Notes under the pieces: model-generated
What the model was told of the DNA's origin: nothing
What the model saw: only the letters and a program-made list of their open reading frames with translations
Databases searched by the model: none
Translations under genes and position numbers: made by a program
In this document: positions 41,688-49,403 of the stretch, piece after piece
Layout of the letters: every line of letters begins with the position of its first letter
Position numbering within the stretch: position 1 is the first letter of the stretch
Assembly: GCF_039542055.1 (NCBI RefSeq)
Contig: NZ_BAABHK010000007.1
Span: 426,847 to 490,846 of the forward strand
DNA: 64,000 bases
Direction: 5' to 3'
Source of the DNA: Actinoallomurus vinaceus
Lineage (GTDB): Bacteria > Actinomycetota > Actinomycetes > Streptosporangiales > Streptosporangiaceae

Positions 41688-42530
41688 TCACGCCTCATGA
41701 CCGAGCGCGCGGCCCAGTGTCCGAGCGAGGAGGGGATGGTGGAGGAGTTCACGTGTCGTCTCCGCGTCGATGAGACACAGCGCGGGGTCGCGGAGCAGTG
41801 GGAGCCAGTAGTCCCGGACCCGGTAGTCGTCTCTCGTCTTGGCGAAGATGTGGACCGGGCCGTCGTAGGGCCGAGGTTCGTAGTGCTCCTGGGCGAAGAC
41901 GGTGGCGGCCCACAGGACCTGCAGCCGGTAGAAGTCCTCCGGCCGGACCTCTGGTTCGTAGAGAGTGACGCGTGTCTTCATCTCGTCGAGGACACGGGGA
42001 AGATCCGCTACCGGGTCCTCCAGACCCCACGTGGTTCGCAGCCACCCGAGCCGGAACTCGTAGAGGTCGTTCATCCCCCAGCTCGGGTCGTACTCCGGCA
42101 TGCCCGACGGCGGGTCCGCGAGTGCCAGGACCGCCACCTCCGCGCCCTGGGCACGGAGTCGCTGCGCCATCTCGTAGGCGATCACGGCGCCGGTGCACAG
42201 CCCGGCGAGGTGATAGGGGCCGTGTGGCTGGGCCGCCCGAAGCTCCCGTACGTAGCGTTCGGCGATCTCGGCGATCGAGACGGGCGGACGGACCCGGGTT
42301 CGGTAGCCGATGGCCTCGAAGCCGTGCACGGGGCGGCCGGCACGTAGGGACTCGGCGATGCGCCCGAAGAACCTGACGTGCCCGTTTCCGAGATGGACGC
42401 AGAACAGGGGTTCTCGGCGCCCTTCCGGGATGAGGGGGATCAGGGTGGCCGGCGCCGTCCATGTGCTCTCGCTGGTGCGCCAGACATGGGCCACCATGTC
42501 GTCGGACGGCGGAAGGTCTCCCTCGATCAC
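41688..42530 (-). CDS. Stand-alone NRPS-type thioesterase with Cys nucleophile
   Basis: 280 residues of thioesterase fold: LIPLIPEGRREPLFCVHLGN (N-terminal motif), HLAGLCTGAVIAYEMAQRLR (elbow) and ALADPPSGMPEYDP. The elbow is GLCTG, so Cys112 takes the place of Ser. The region where the catalytic His is usual reads ETTRELLHHP, with Thr at the expected place; nearby His may substitute. It is closely similar to the thioesterase half of 46632-47711. Starts at 42563 or 42566 are also open, but GTG 42530 has GGGAG 7 nt upstream. It may release or edit the product of the nearby NRPS-like genes. Confidence 0.85.
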   Translation of the reverse strand: MIEGDLPPSDDMVAHVWRTSESTWTAPATLIPLIPEGRREPLFCVHLGNGHVRFFGRIAESLRAGRPVHGFEAIGYRTRVRPPVSIAEIAERYVRELRAAQPHGPYHLAGLCTGAVIAYEMAQRLRAQGAEVAVLALADPPSGMPEYDPSWGMNDLYEFRLGWLRTTWGLEDPVADLPRVLDEMKTRVTLYEPEVRPEDFYRLQVLWAATVFAQEHYEPRPYDGPVHIFAKTRDDYRVRDYWLPLLRDPALCLIDAETTRELLHHPLLARTLGRALGHEA

Positions 42531-42592
42531 TGGCGACTCCCATCTGATGGCCGGGCCGGGCATCACACGATCGCATTGACGAAGACGATCTT

Positions 42593-45343
42593 GTGCGGTT
42601 TGATCACATCTCGATGAGCGGGCCGATCAAGACTGCCGACGTCGCCCGTTGGGACCGACTCGCCGAGTTGATCCGTACGGCTCCTCTGCTCCGGTTGTAC
42701 TGCGCGATGTTGCCAGGCGGCACCGTCGGGCCGGTACCCGCTCATCCCGGTCCGGCGGTGGGCACCGTGGTCCTCGGAGTGACCGCCCTGACCGACGACG
42801 ACGCCGGCCGGAGCGCCTTGCGCGAACTCGTCGACGGACGCGACTCTCGTGAAGAGGCGCTGGAGCATTTCCTGGATCGTCTCGTGAGTCCGCTCGCCCG
42901 GGTCTTCCGGGCATGTCTGGAGCACGGATTCCGGCCGCCCGGCCCGTCGGGCCTCGCCTATGAGTCGTCGCCCGGGCGCGGGGCGACCGGACGTGTCGTC
43001 GTGACGGACGCGGCGGAACCACCGGATGCCCGAGACGTGCTGTCGGCGATCCGATCCACGCTGCGACGGCTGGGCGTCCTGTTCGCGACGGCGGGCATCG
43101 ATGGGGTCACCGAGCCCGTCGACGTCGTATGTGCGGCGGTCGACGCGCGCCTCGGCGCAGAACTGCGGTTCCTGCGGCCCGAGGCCCATGCGGCGTTGAG
43201 CGGTGCGGAGAACGACCTGCTCCACACGGTGGATCCGCAGCAGCATGACGTGCTCACCGAGATACTGCGGGAGGTCGCCGACCACGCACGGCGCCGGCGC
43301 CTCGATCCGCGGGTACGCCGGCCCGCCGTGGTACTCGATGTCGACCTGTGCGCTCTGGACCCGCGCCGGCGTACGGTCCACGCACTCCAGGTGGTGGCCG
43401 CGCCCCGGCCGGGCGCGCCGGACGGGATCAGCGAGTTCACCACACCCGATCGGCTGCCGGTCCTGCCCACCTATCACCGGCCGGCATGGGACCTGTTCCT
43501 CGCCGGAACCGGCCTGCACGGCCGGTATCCGGGCGTCGACTGGGACCAGGTGCTCGCGGAATATCGCCGGGCGTTCTACCGGCCGTGGGATCAGCTGCGC
43601 TGGGACACCCCGGCCCCCGGGCTGTCACGCTTCGTCTGGGACGTCCATGACGCGGGCGGGTACGTCGTCTTCAACACCGCCCGGCGGCATCGCGTGCGCG
43701 CGCCGACCGAGTACGCGCTGGCCCAGGCCGGCATCGTGCGCCCGCGACTGCTGATGCTGCCCGATGACCGCGTGCGGCCCGTCCACGAGCTGAAGAGCGA
43801 GAATCTGCGCGCTCTTGCCGATCTCGAGGTCTTGGCGATCTTCGACGATCTCTGCGAGAACCGGCAGGCCATGGCCAAGGAACTGCCGTCCGCACGGATG
43901 GTCGCCGTAGAGCTCGCGGGATTCGTCTCCGAGCGTCCGCCTGGAGGCAGACCGGATGACGGTGCTCCGGTCATCAGGACGTTCGAGACCGTTCCACGCG
44001 GTCGTCTCGTGGCCGGGCCGGCGCTGTCCCACACGCGGTCCCCCGCTGAGCTGCGGATCGGCGAGATGTCCGCTCATCCGGTCGCGGATGATCACGCCGT
44101 GCGCCTGACGACACCGGAATCGCTGCAGATCGTCGACGCCCTGACCACGGCGGCGGACCGTGCGGCGGAACAGACCGCGGAAAGCGCGTTGCGGCGGGGA
44201 GCCGGATCGACGGTCGCGCTCGTGCACCATCTCCTCACCCGTAACCAGTTCCTCAAGGGCCCGCGCCGCCATTTCACCAAAGAGACCGTCCGCCCGTTCG
44301 TGGAACGCGGAGCGCCACTGCAGGTCGTGACCTGCGGATTTCCTGTCAAGCTGCACTACAACGGCCTCAAAACGGCAGGAATCCTGCCCGACCTGGCGGA
44401 GCTCGCGGCCCTCGTACGCTTCCGGGAACTTCAGCGCACCATCACGCACGTCTACCCGCCGGGCCTGCGGATCACCATCCTCACCGACGGCAACCACTAC
44501 CGCTCTCGTCCGGCGGAGGTGCTGCGGGACTACCGGGGAAAACTCGAGGAGTACCGTCGTCTCGTCGGCGGCTCGGACGTCCTGGAGATCACGGATCTGA
44601 ACGACGTGGCCACGGACCACCTCGGCCCGGTCAGGTCGCAGCGGCGCATCCGGCGGATCGAGGAGTACGTCGGACTGGTCGAGACGGCACTGGCCGGGAT
44701 TGACGTCACGGAAGCGCCGCTCGAGGCGCTGGCGGAAGCGAGCCGGATCTGCCGCGGGCTCATCGGCGACCGCCCCGACGGCACGCCGATCCTCGCCTTC
44801 TCCGCGTTGTTCCACTCGCTGGTCTACTCGGTGGAGCTGCCGCCTCCCCCGGCTCGCACGACACGCGCGGGCTGGGCTAGGCGGCTCTACGCCGGCATCT
44901 TCGACGTCGTCGATCCCGCCGCCGGTCCGCAGATCACCGCCGGCCGTCGCGCCGTCCTCACCACGACGTGGCGTGACACCGTCCGGTACCTGGCGGTGAT
45001 GCAGGTGGACGGCGAGTTCGGCTGCGACGATATGGCGTTCTTTCCCGGGCGAGTCCGGCTGACGCCCAACCCGCGGCCGGGCAGCCTCGGATTCTCCTAC
45101 CTAGGCGGTTCGTGCGTGCTGCCCTGGCATGGGGTGGGCGTGGTCGACGCCGGCGGGATCGTGTCGGTCGACTACGCGGTCTCGCTTTCCGATCAAGGGT
45201 TCGTCCCCGTCTTCTCACCTCTGCTGAGTTCGACACAGCCGTGGTTCATGACCCCGGTAACCTCCACCCGCCTCGTGGATCGGTGCCGGGGCAACGAACT
45301 CGACGCCGCGTTCCGCACCGCTGTACGGCTACGCCGGCGGTGA
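42593..45343 (+). CDS. HAD phosphatase-isocyanide synthase fusion protein
   Basis: 916 residues, three parts. 1-235: unassigned, helix-rich (ALEHFLDRLVSPLARVFRAC may echo IucA/IucC-type sequences). About 240-460: HAD hydrolase with Asp249 and Asp251 (VLDVDLCAL), Thr (VVFNTARR), Lys (HELKSENL) and Asp418-Asp419 (IFDDLCENR), all four motifs. About 520-915: DIT1/PvcA family isocyanide synthase, with GFPVKLHYNGLKTAGILPDL (Lys586), VYPPGLRITILTDGNHYRSR, and VLPWHGVGVVD (His846). PvcA-type enzymes turn the amino group of Tyr or Trp into an isonitrile with ribulose-5-phosphate. Start is GTG 42593 or ATG 42614; an operator motif at 42599-42608 favours the latter. No PvcB oxygenase is adjacent. Confidence 0.85.
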   Translation: MRFDHISMSGPIKTADVARWDRLAELIRTAPLLRLYCAMLPGGTVGPVPAHPGPAVGTVVLGVTALTDDDAGRSALRELVDGRDSREEALEHFLDRLVSPLARVFRACLEHGFRPPGPSGLAYESSPGRGATGRVVVTDAAEPPDARDVLSAIRSTLRRLGVLFATAGIDGVTEPVDVVCAAVDARLGAELRFLRPEAHAALSGAENDLLHTVDPQQHDVLTEILREVADHARRRRLDPRVRRPAVVLDVDLCALDPRRRTVHALQVVAAPRPGAPDGISEFTTPDRLPVLPTYHRPAWDLFLAGTGLHGRYPGVDWDQVLAEYRRAFYRPWDQLRWDTPAPGLSRFVWDVHDAGGYVVFNTARRHRVRAPTEYALAQAGIVRPRLLMLPDDRVRPVHELKSENLRALADLEVLAIFDDLCENRQAMAKELPSARMVAVELAGFVSERPPGGRPDDGAPVIRTFETVPRGRLVAGPALSHTRSPAELRIGEMSAHPVADDHAVRLTTPESLQIVDALTTAADRAAEQTAESALRRGAGSTVALVHHLLTRNQFLKGPRRHFTKETVRPFVERGAPLQVVTCGFPVKLHYNGLKTAGILPDLAELAALVRFRELQRTITHVYPPGLRITILTDGNHYRSRPAEVLRDYRGKLEEYRRLVGGSDVLEITDLNDVATDHLGPVRSQRRIRRIEEYVGLVETALAGIDVTEAPLEALAEASRICRGLIGDRPDGTPILAFSALFHSLVYSVELPPPPARTTRAGWARRLYAGIFDVVDPAAGPQITAGRRAVLTTTWRDTVRYLAVMQVDGEFGCDDMAFFPGRVRLTPNPRPGSLGFSYLGGSCVLPWHGVGVVDAGGIVSVDYAVSLSDQGFVPVFSPLLSSTQPWFMTPVTSTRLVDRCRGNELDAAFRTAVRLRRR
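42599..42608. promoter_or_regulatory. Shared cluster motif, copy 1
   Basis: TTTGATCACA, upstream of the HAD-isocyanide synthase gene, recurs in reverse at 49352-49361 in the other divergent promoter of the same cluster. Confidence 0.45.
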
Positions 45344-45368
45344 CCCGATTCGCCGTGCAGGAGTCTCG

Positions 45369-46643
45369 ATGGCCAGCATCCCAGCCGGACGGTTCAGCAG
45401 GCTCTGGGCCGCCATACTGCCCGATCCCGGGCCGGCCAGGCTGCTGGCCCTGACCTCCCTGCTCGGCAGCTTCGGCTTCGGGCTCTACCAGTCCGGCAGC
45501 GCCATCTATTTCGTCCGGTCCGCCGGGATGGCGGAGAACCGGGTCGGCCTGGGCCTGTCCCTCGCCGGCCTGGCCGGATTGGTGTTCGGCATCCTGATCG
45601 GACATCTGGCAGACCGTCACGGGCCGCGCGGGGTCGCCATCGCGATGTCCGTACTCAAGGCGGCGCCGCTGGCGGTCTTCCCCTGGGTTCACGCGTACTG
45701 GCAGTTCCTGCTGGCGGCCGCCGTATTCGGCATCGCGGACGGCGGCTGGAGCGTCGCGAACGAGGCGATCATCGCCGGCGCCATCACCGGCTCGGCCCGC
45801 ATCCGCGCCTCCGCCTATCTGCGCAGCGTGTTCAACGTGGGAATCACCGCCGGGGCGTTCTGCGCGGGCCTCGCGCTCACGGCCGATACCCGCACGGCCT
45901 ACCTCGCGCTGTTCTGGGGGTGCGTCCTGGCCTCGCTGACGACCGCCGTGTCCTATCTCCGTCTGCCGAGACTGCCCGGTGTCCCGCCCGGCGAAGCACC
46001 GGTACGCGGGCTGCGCGCGGTCAGGGACCTGCCTTACCTGGCCGTGGCGCAGATCAGCAATGTGTCGCTGCTGAGCGACACCGTCCTCTTCGTCGGGCTG
46101 CCGCTGTGGCTGGTGTCGGGAACGTCGGCGCCGCGTTCGCTCGCCGCCTGGCTCGTGGCGCTCAACACGCTGCTCGTCGTCGGACTGCAGGTCCGTGCGG
46201 CGCGGTCGGCGGAGACGCCGACCGGAGCCGTGCGAACCCAGCAGTGGGCGTTCTGTGCCCTCATCGTCATGTGCCTGCTCGCCGGACTGGCCGGATATTT
46301 CTCGGCCTGGCCCGCGAGTGGCCTGCTCGTGGTGAGTGTCGTGGCGCTCACCGCCGGTGAGATGTGGGGGCAGGGCTCGCGGTGGGCACTGCGTTTCGCG
46401 TTCGCGCCCGCCGGCGCCCAGGGCCAGTACGGAGCGGCGTTCCGGCTCGGGCAGGTCGGTCCACGAGTGCTGGGGCCGGTCACCGTCACCGCGCTGACCA
46501 GCCGATGGCATTTCGGAGGCTGGCTCGTCCTCGCCGCCGTCTTCGTCGCGGCGCTCGCCGCGGGCCGACCGGTGATCTCGTGGGCGGAACGAACCCGCGC
46601 CGAGCCCCGCGACGAACCGCAGCCGGTCGAGTCACGCCAGTAG
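45369..46643 (+). CDS. MFS exporter of the biosynthetic cluster
   Basis: 424 residues, about 12 hydrophobic segments with LIGHLADRHGPRGVAIAMS as MFS motif A. The N-terminal half has charged loops of the drug:H+ antiporter type. The gene follows the isocyanide synthase fusion by 25 bp on the same strand. Likely exports the cluster product and gives self-resistance. Convergent with the PCP-thioesterase gene, whose stop overlaps its end by about 12 bp. Confidence 0.87.
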   Translation: MASIPAGRFSRLWAAILPDPGPARLLALTSLLGSFGFGLYQSGSAIYFVRSAGMAENRVGLGLSLAGLAGLVFGILIGHLADRHGPRGVAIAMSVLKAAPLAVFPWVHAYWQFLLAAAVFGIADGGWSVANEAIIAGAITGSARIRASAYLRSVFNVGITAGAFCAGLALTADTRTAYLALFWGCVLASLTTAVSYLRLPRLPGVPPGEAPVRGLRAVRDLPYLAVAQISNVSLLSDTVLFVGLPLWLVSGTSAPRSLAAWLVALNTLLVVGLQVRAARSAETPTGAVRTQQWAFCALIVMCLLAGLAGYFSAWPASGLLVVSVVALTAGEMWGQGSRWALRFAFAPAGAQGQYGAAFRLGQVGPRVLGPVTVTALTSRWHFGGWLVLAAVFVAALAAGRPVISWAERTRAEPRDEPQPVESRQ

Positions 46644-47711
46644 AAGCCGGAGAACCTCGCCGAACCGCTGCTCCTGCAGCAGCCCCAGTGTCGTCACGGC
46701 CTCTAGCCGGATCACGTCCGCCTGCGGAACCCGATCCCGCCAGTAGGCCGTCACGTCCTGGTTGCCGTACATGCAGACGGTGACCGGACCGTCGTACGGC
46801 CGGGGGTCGTAGTGTTCCTGGGCGAACAGGATGGCGGCCCACAGGACGGTACGCCGGTAGAGCTCCTCGGGTCGCAGCTCCTCTTCGAACCAGGTGAGGT
46901 CCGTCAGCTTGCGTACGACCTCGGGTACGTCCGCCGGCCCGCCCAGCCCGAACCGGCTGCGCAGCGTGCCGAGAAGATACTGAAAAAGATCGTTCAGCCC
47001 CAGACCGGGGTCGAGTTCCGGCACCGGAGGTCCGGCCAGGACCAGGGTGTGCACATCCTGGCCGGCGGCCCGGAGCCGCTGCGCCATCTCGAACGCGATC
47101 AGCGCCCCCGAGCAGAATCCCGTCAGGTGGTACGGCCCTTGTGGCTGGACCGTCCGCAGCTCCCGCAGGTACTGCTCCGCGATTTCGGCGATCGTAAGAA
47201 ATGGGCGGACGGCCGCCTTGATGCCCGGCATCTCGAAGCCGTACACCGGACGCCCGGCGCGCAGGGTCTCCGCGATCGGCGTGAAGAAGCGGACGTGGCC
47301 CGTGCCGACGTGAACGCAGAAGAGCGGCTCTCCCTGCCCGTCGGGCACCAGGGGGACCAGCGCGGGAGGCGCCCCGGCGTCCCAGGGCGCGGCGCTCGTG
47401 CGCCACGTACGCGCGACCAGGTCACCGAGCGGCGCCGGATCCCGCGCCGGTGCTTCGTCCGCGGGGGCCAGAAACCCCGCGAGCTTCGCGGGCGTCGGAT
47501 GTTCGAAGACGTCCAGCACCTTCACCCGCACGCCCGCCTTGCGTGCCTGAGCGACGGCCTCGACGACCAGGAGTGAGTAACCTCCGAGGTCGAAGACGTC
47601 GTCGTCCGGCCCGACCTCGACATCGAGAATGTTCTGCCAGATGTCGATGAACAGCTTTTCGACCTCATCCCGCGAAACGGCGGATGAAGCGTCGGCCACC
47701 GACTCGGACAT
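46632..47711 (-). CDS. Peptidyl carrier protein-thioesterase didomain
   Basis: 359 residues. Residues 10-85 are a PCP with DLGGYSLLVVEAV; Ser46 is the phosphopantetheine site. Residues 110-359 are a thioesterase with FCVHVGTGHVRFF and HLTGFCSGALIAFEMAQRLR, so Cys200 is the nucleophile (GFCSG). VLAGPPVPEL has Gly where an Asp is common. The His region reads AVTTLGLLQEQ, with no His in the expected place. A normal hydrolase triad is therefore not evident. It lies directly after the adenylation gene (33-bp gap), so it should accept that enzyme's amino acid. AAAGGGAG precedes the ATG. Confidence 0.88.
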   Translation of the reverse strand: MSESVADASSAVSRDEVEKLFIDIWQNILDVEVGPDDDVFDLGGYSLLVVEAVAQARKAGVRVKVLDVFEHPTPAKLAGFLAPADEAPARDPAPLGDLVARTWRTSAAPWDAGAPPALVPLVPDGQGEPLFCVHVGTGHVRFFTPIAETLRAGRPVYGFEMPGIKAAVRPFLTIAEIAEQYLRELRTVQPQGPYHLTGFCSGALIAFEMAQRLRAAGQDVHTLVLAGPPVPELDPGLGLNDLFQYLLGTLRSRFGLGGPADVPEVVRKLTDLTWFEEELRPEELYRRTVLWAAILFAQEHYDPRPYDGPVTVCMYGNQDVTAYWRDRVPQADVIRLEAVTTLGLLQEQRFGEVLRLLLA

Positions 47712-47744
47712 AGGTCTCCCTTTCAGGTCAACGCCGTTTCGAGG

Positions 47745-49262
47745 TCAACGCCGTCCGGACGCGACCAGTCCGTCCAGGGCCCGCCGGTCGAGTTTCCCGG
47801 AGGGCGTCAGCGGCAGTGCCTCCACGGTCACGTAACGGTCGGGAACCATGTGGCGCGGCAGCATCGCCGCGGCGTGACGACGCACCGCCGCCGTGACGGA
47901 GCCGTCGTGCGGGACGACGCATGCGGCGAGGAGCTGGGCTCCGGCACCGGTCGTCACCACGGTCACCGCGGCGTCACGGACCTCCGGGCACCCTCTCAGC
48001 ACCGATTCGATCTCGCCGAGCTCGACGCGGAAACCGCGCAGCTTCACCTGCTGGTCGGCGCGCCCGACGTACTCGAGTTCCCCGTTGACGGACCGGCGCG
48101 CGAGGTCACCGGACCGATAGAAACGACGGCCTTCGAGCGTCACGAAACGTTCCGCGGTCAGCTCCGCCCGGTTGAGATATCCGGCGGCCACGCCCGCACC
48201 GGAGATCCACATCTCCCCCGGCTCGCCCGGCGGGACCGGCCGCCCCTCCTCGTCACGCAGCTCGACCGTCAAGTGCGGCAGCGGGACGCCGATCGGTGAT
48301 CGTGCCGGTCCGGTCAGGGCCTGCTCGTCGAGCAGTTTGAAGGTCACGTGCACGGTGGTCTCCGTGATCCCGTACATGTTGACGACCGTCGGACGCCGTT
48401 CCTCCGGGAACTTCGCCACGAACTTCCGGAGCACCTCAAGGTCCACGCTCTCGCCGCCGAAGATGACGTATCGGACGTCCAGCGCCGGCCGATCGGCCTC
48501 ATCGAAGGCCAGGTCGAGATAGCGGAAGACCGAGGGCACCTGGTTGAGAACGGTGACGCGCTCCCGGATCAGAAGGTCGAGGAAGTCCTCGGGCGAGAGC
48601 GCGGCCTGCTGCGGCACGACGACGACGGTGCCTCCGGTCGCCAGCGCACCCCACAGCTCCCAGACCGAGAAATCGAAGCTGGTCGAGTGGAACAGCGCCC
48701 AGCGGTCCCGGCGATCCACCTCGAACAACGGCAACGCGGTCTCGAGGAGGGCCAGGACGTTGCCGTGCGTGACCACGCATCCCTTGGGCCGCCCCGTCGA
48801 CCCCGAGGTATAGATGACGTACGCGGCGTCGTCCCGCTCCACGACCCTGTCCACGGATTCCGCGGCACCGTCCGCGGTGGTCGGCACGGCCTGATGCTCG
48901 CTCAGCCCGCACTTCACCGCGTGCTCGGGGTCCGCGACGGCGAATCTCAGTCCGGCGTCCGCGGCCATGGTCGTCAGGCGCGCCTCCGGATAGGCCGGAT
49001 CGAGCGGAACGTAGGCCGCACCGGCCTTGAGGATCCCCAGGATTCCGATCACGACGGCGGCGGAGCGGTCGGTCTGCAGGCCGACGAGTTCACCGCGCCG
49101 CACACCGCGCGTGACGAGCCGGGACGCGACCGCCTCCGCCGCCGCGTCGAGCTCGGCGTAAGTGAGCGACGTGTCCTGATCGACCACCGCGACGGCGGCG
49201 GGCCGGGTGTCGCAGATCGCTCGGAACAGTTCCGGCAGGGATGCGGCCTGAGGTATGGGCAT
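47745..49262 (-). CDS. Free-standing NRPS adenylation domain, predicted L-threonine
   Basis: 505 residues with core motifs A2-A10: LKAGAAYVPLDPAYP, YTSGSTGRPKG, YGITETTVHVTF, GELEYVGRADQQVKLRGFRV and TPSGKLDRRAL. Reading the ten pocket positions by alignment with GrsA gives D-F-W-N-I-G-M-V-H-K, the textbook threonine code: D,F,W from FDFSVWE; N from VLNQVPS; I,G from VIFGGE; M,V,H from NMYGITETTVH; K from A10. It lacks condensation and carrier domains; the PCP-thioesterase 33 bp downstream provides the carrier. ATG 49262 has no clear Shine-Dalgarno sequence. Confidence 0.9.
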   Translation of the reverse strand: MPIPQAASLPELFRAICDTRPAAVAVVDQDTSLTYAELDAAAEAVASRLVTRGVRRGELVGLQTDRSAAVVIGILGILKAGAAYVPLDPAYPEARLTTMAADAGLRFAVADPEHAVKCGLSEHQAVPTTADGAAESVDRVVERDDAAYVIYTSGSTGRPKGCVVTHGNVLALLETALPLFEVDRRDRWALFHSTSFDFSVWELWGALATGGTVVVVPQQAALSPEDFLDLLIRERVTVLNQVPSVFRYLDLAFDEADRPALDVRYVIFGGESVDLEVLRKFVAKFPEERRPTVVNMYGITETTVHVTFKLLDEQALTGPARSPIGVPLPHLTVELRDEEGRPVPPGEPGEMWISGAGVAAGYLNRAELTAERFVTLEGRRFYRSGDLARRSVNGELEYVGRADQQVKLRGFRVELGEIESVLRGCPEVRDAAVTVVTTGAGAQLLAACVVPHDGSVTAAVRRHAAAMLPRHMVPDRYVTVEALPLTPSGKLDRRALDGLVASGRR

Positions 49263-49292
49263 CAACGGCCGATCGCCGAATACGAGCGGATC

Positions 49293-49361
49293 ATGGTGAT
49301 CACCATCCCAAGAAGCCACCTCGTGATCAAGAGGAACACACGCGGTGCCAGTGTGATCAAA
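49293..49361. promoter_or_regulatory. Three TGATCA-centred sites between adenylation and ATP-grasp genes
   Basis: ATGGTGATCACCAT (49293-49306) is a perfect 14-bp palindrome. CGTGATCAAG (49322-49331) and TGTGATCAAA (49352-49361) follow with centres about 27 and 30 bp apart. The last equals the site at 42599-42608 reversed. Confidence 0.5.
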
Positions 49362-49403
49362 TACGGTCCGACGTCGCCGGTGGCGGCCCGCAGAGGAGGA
49401 GAC

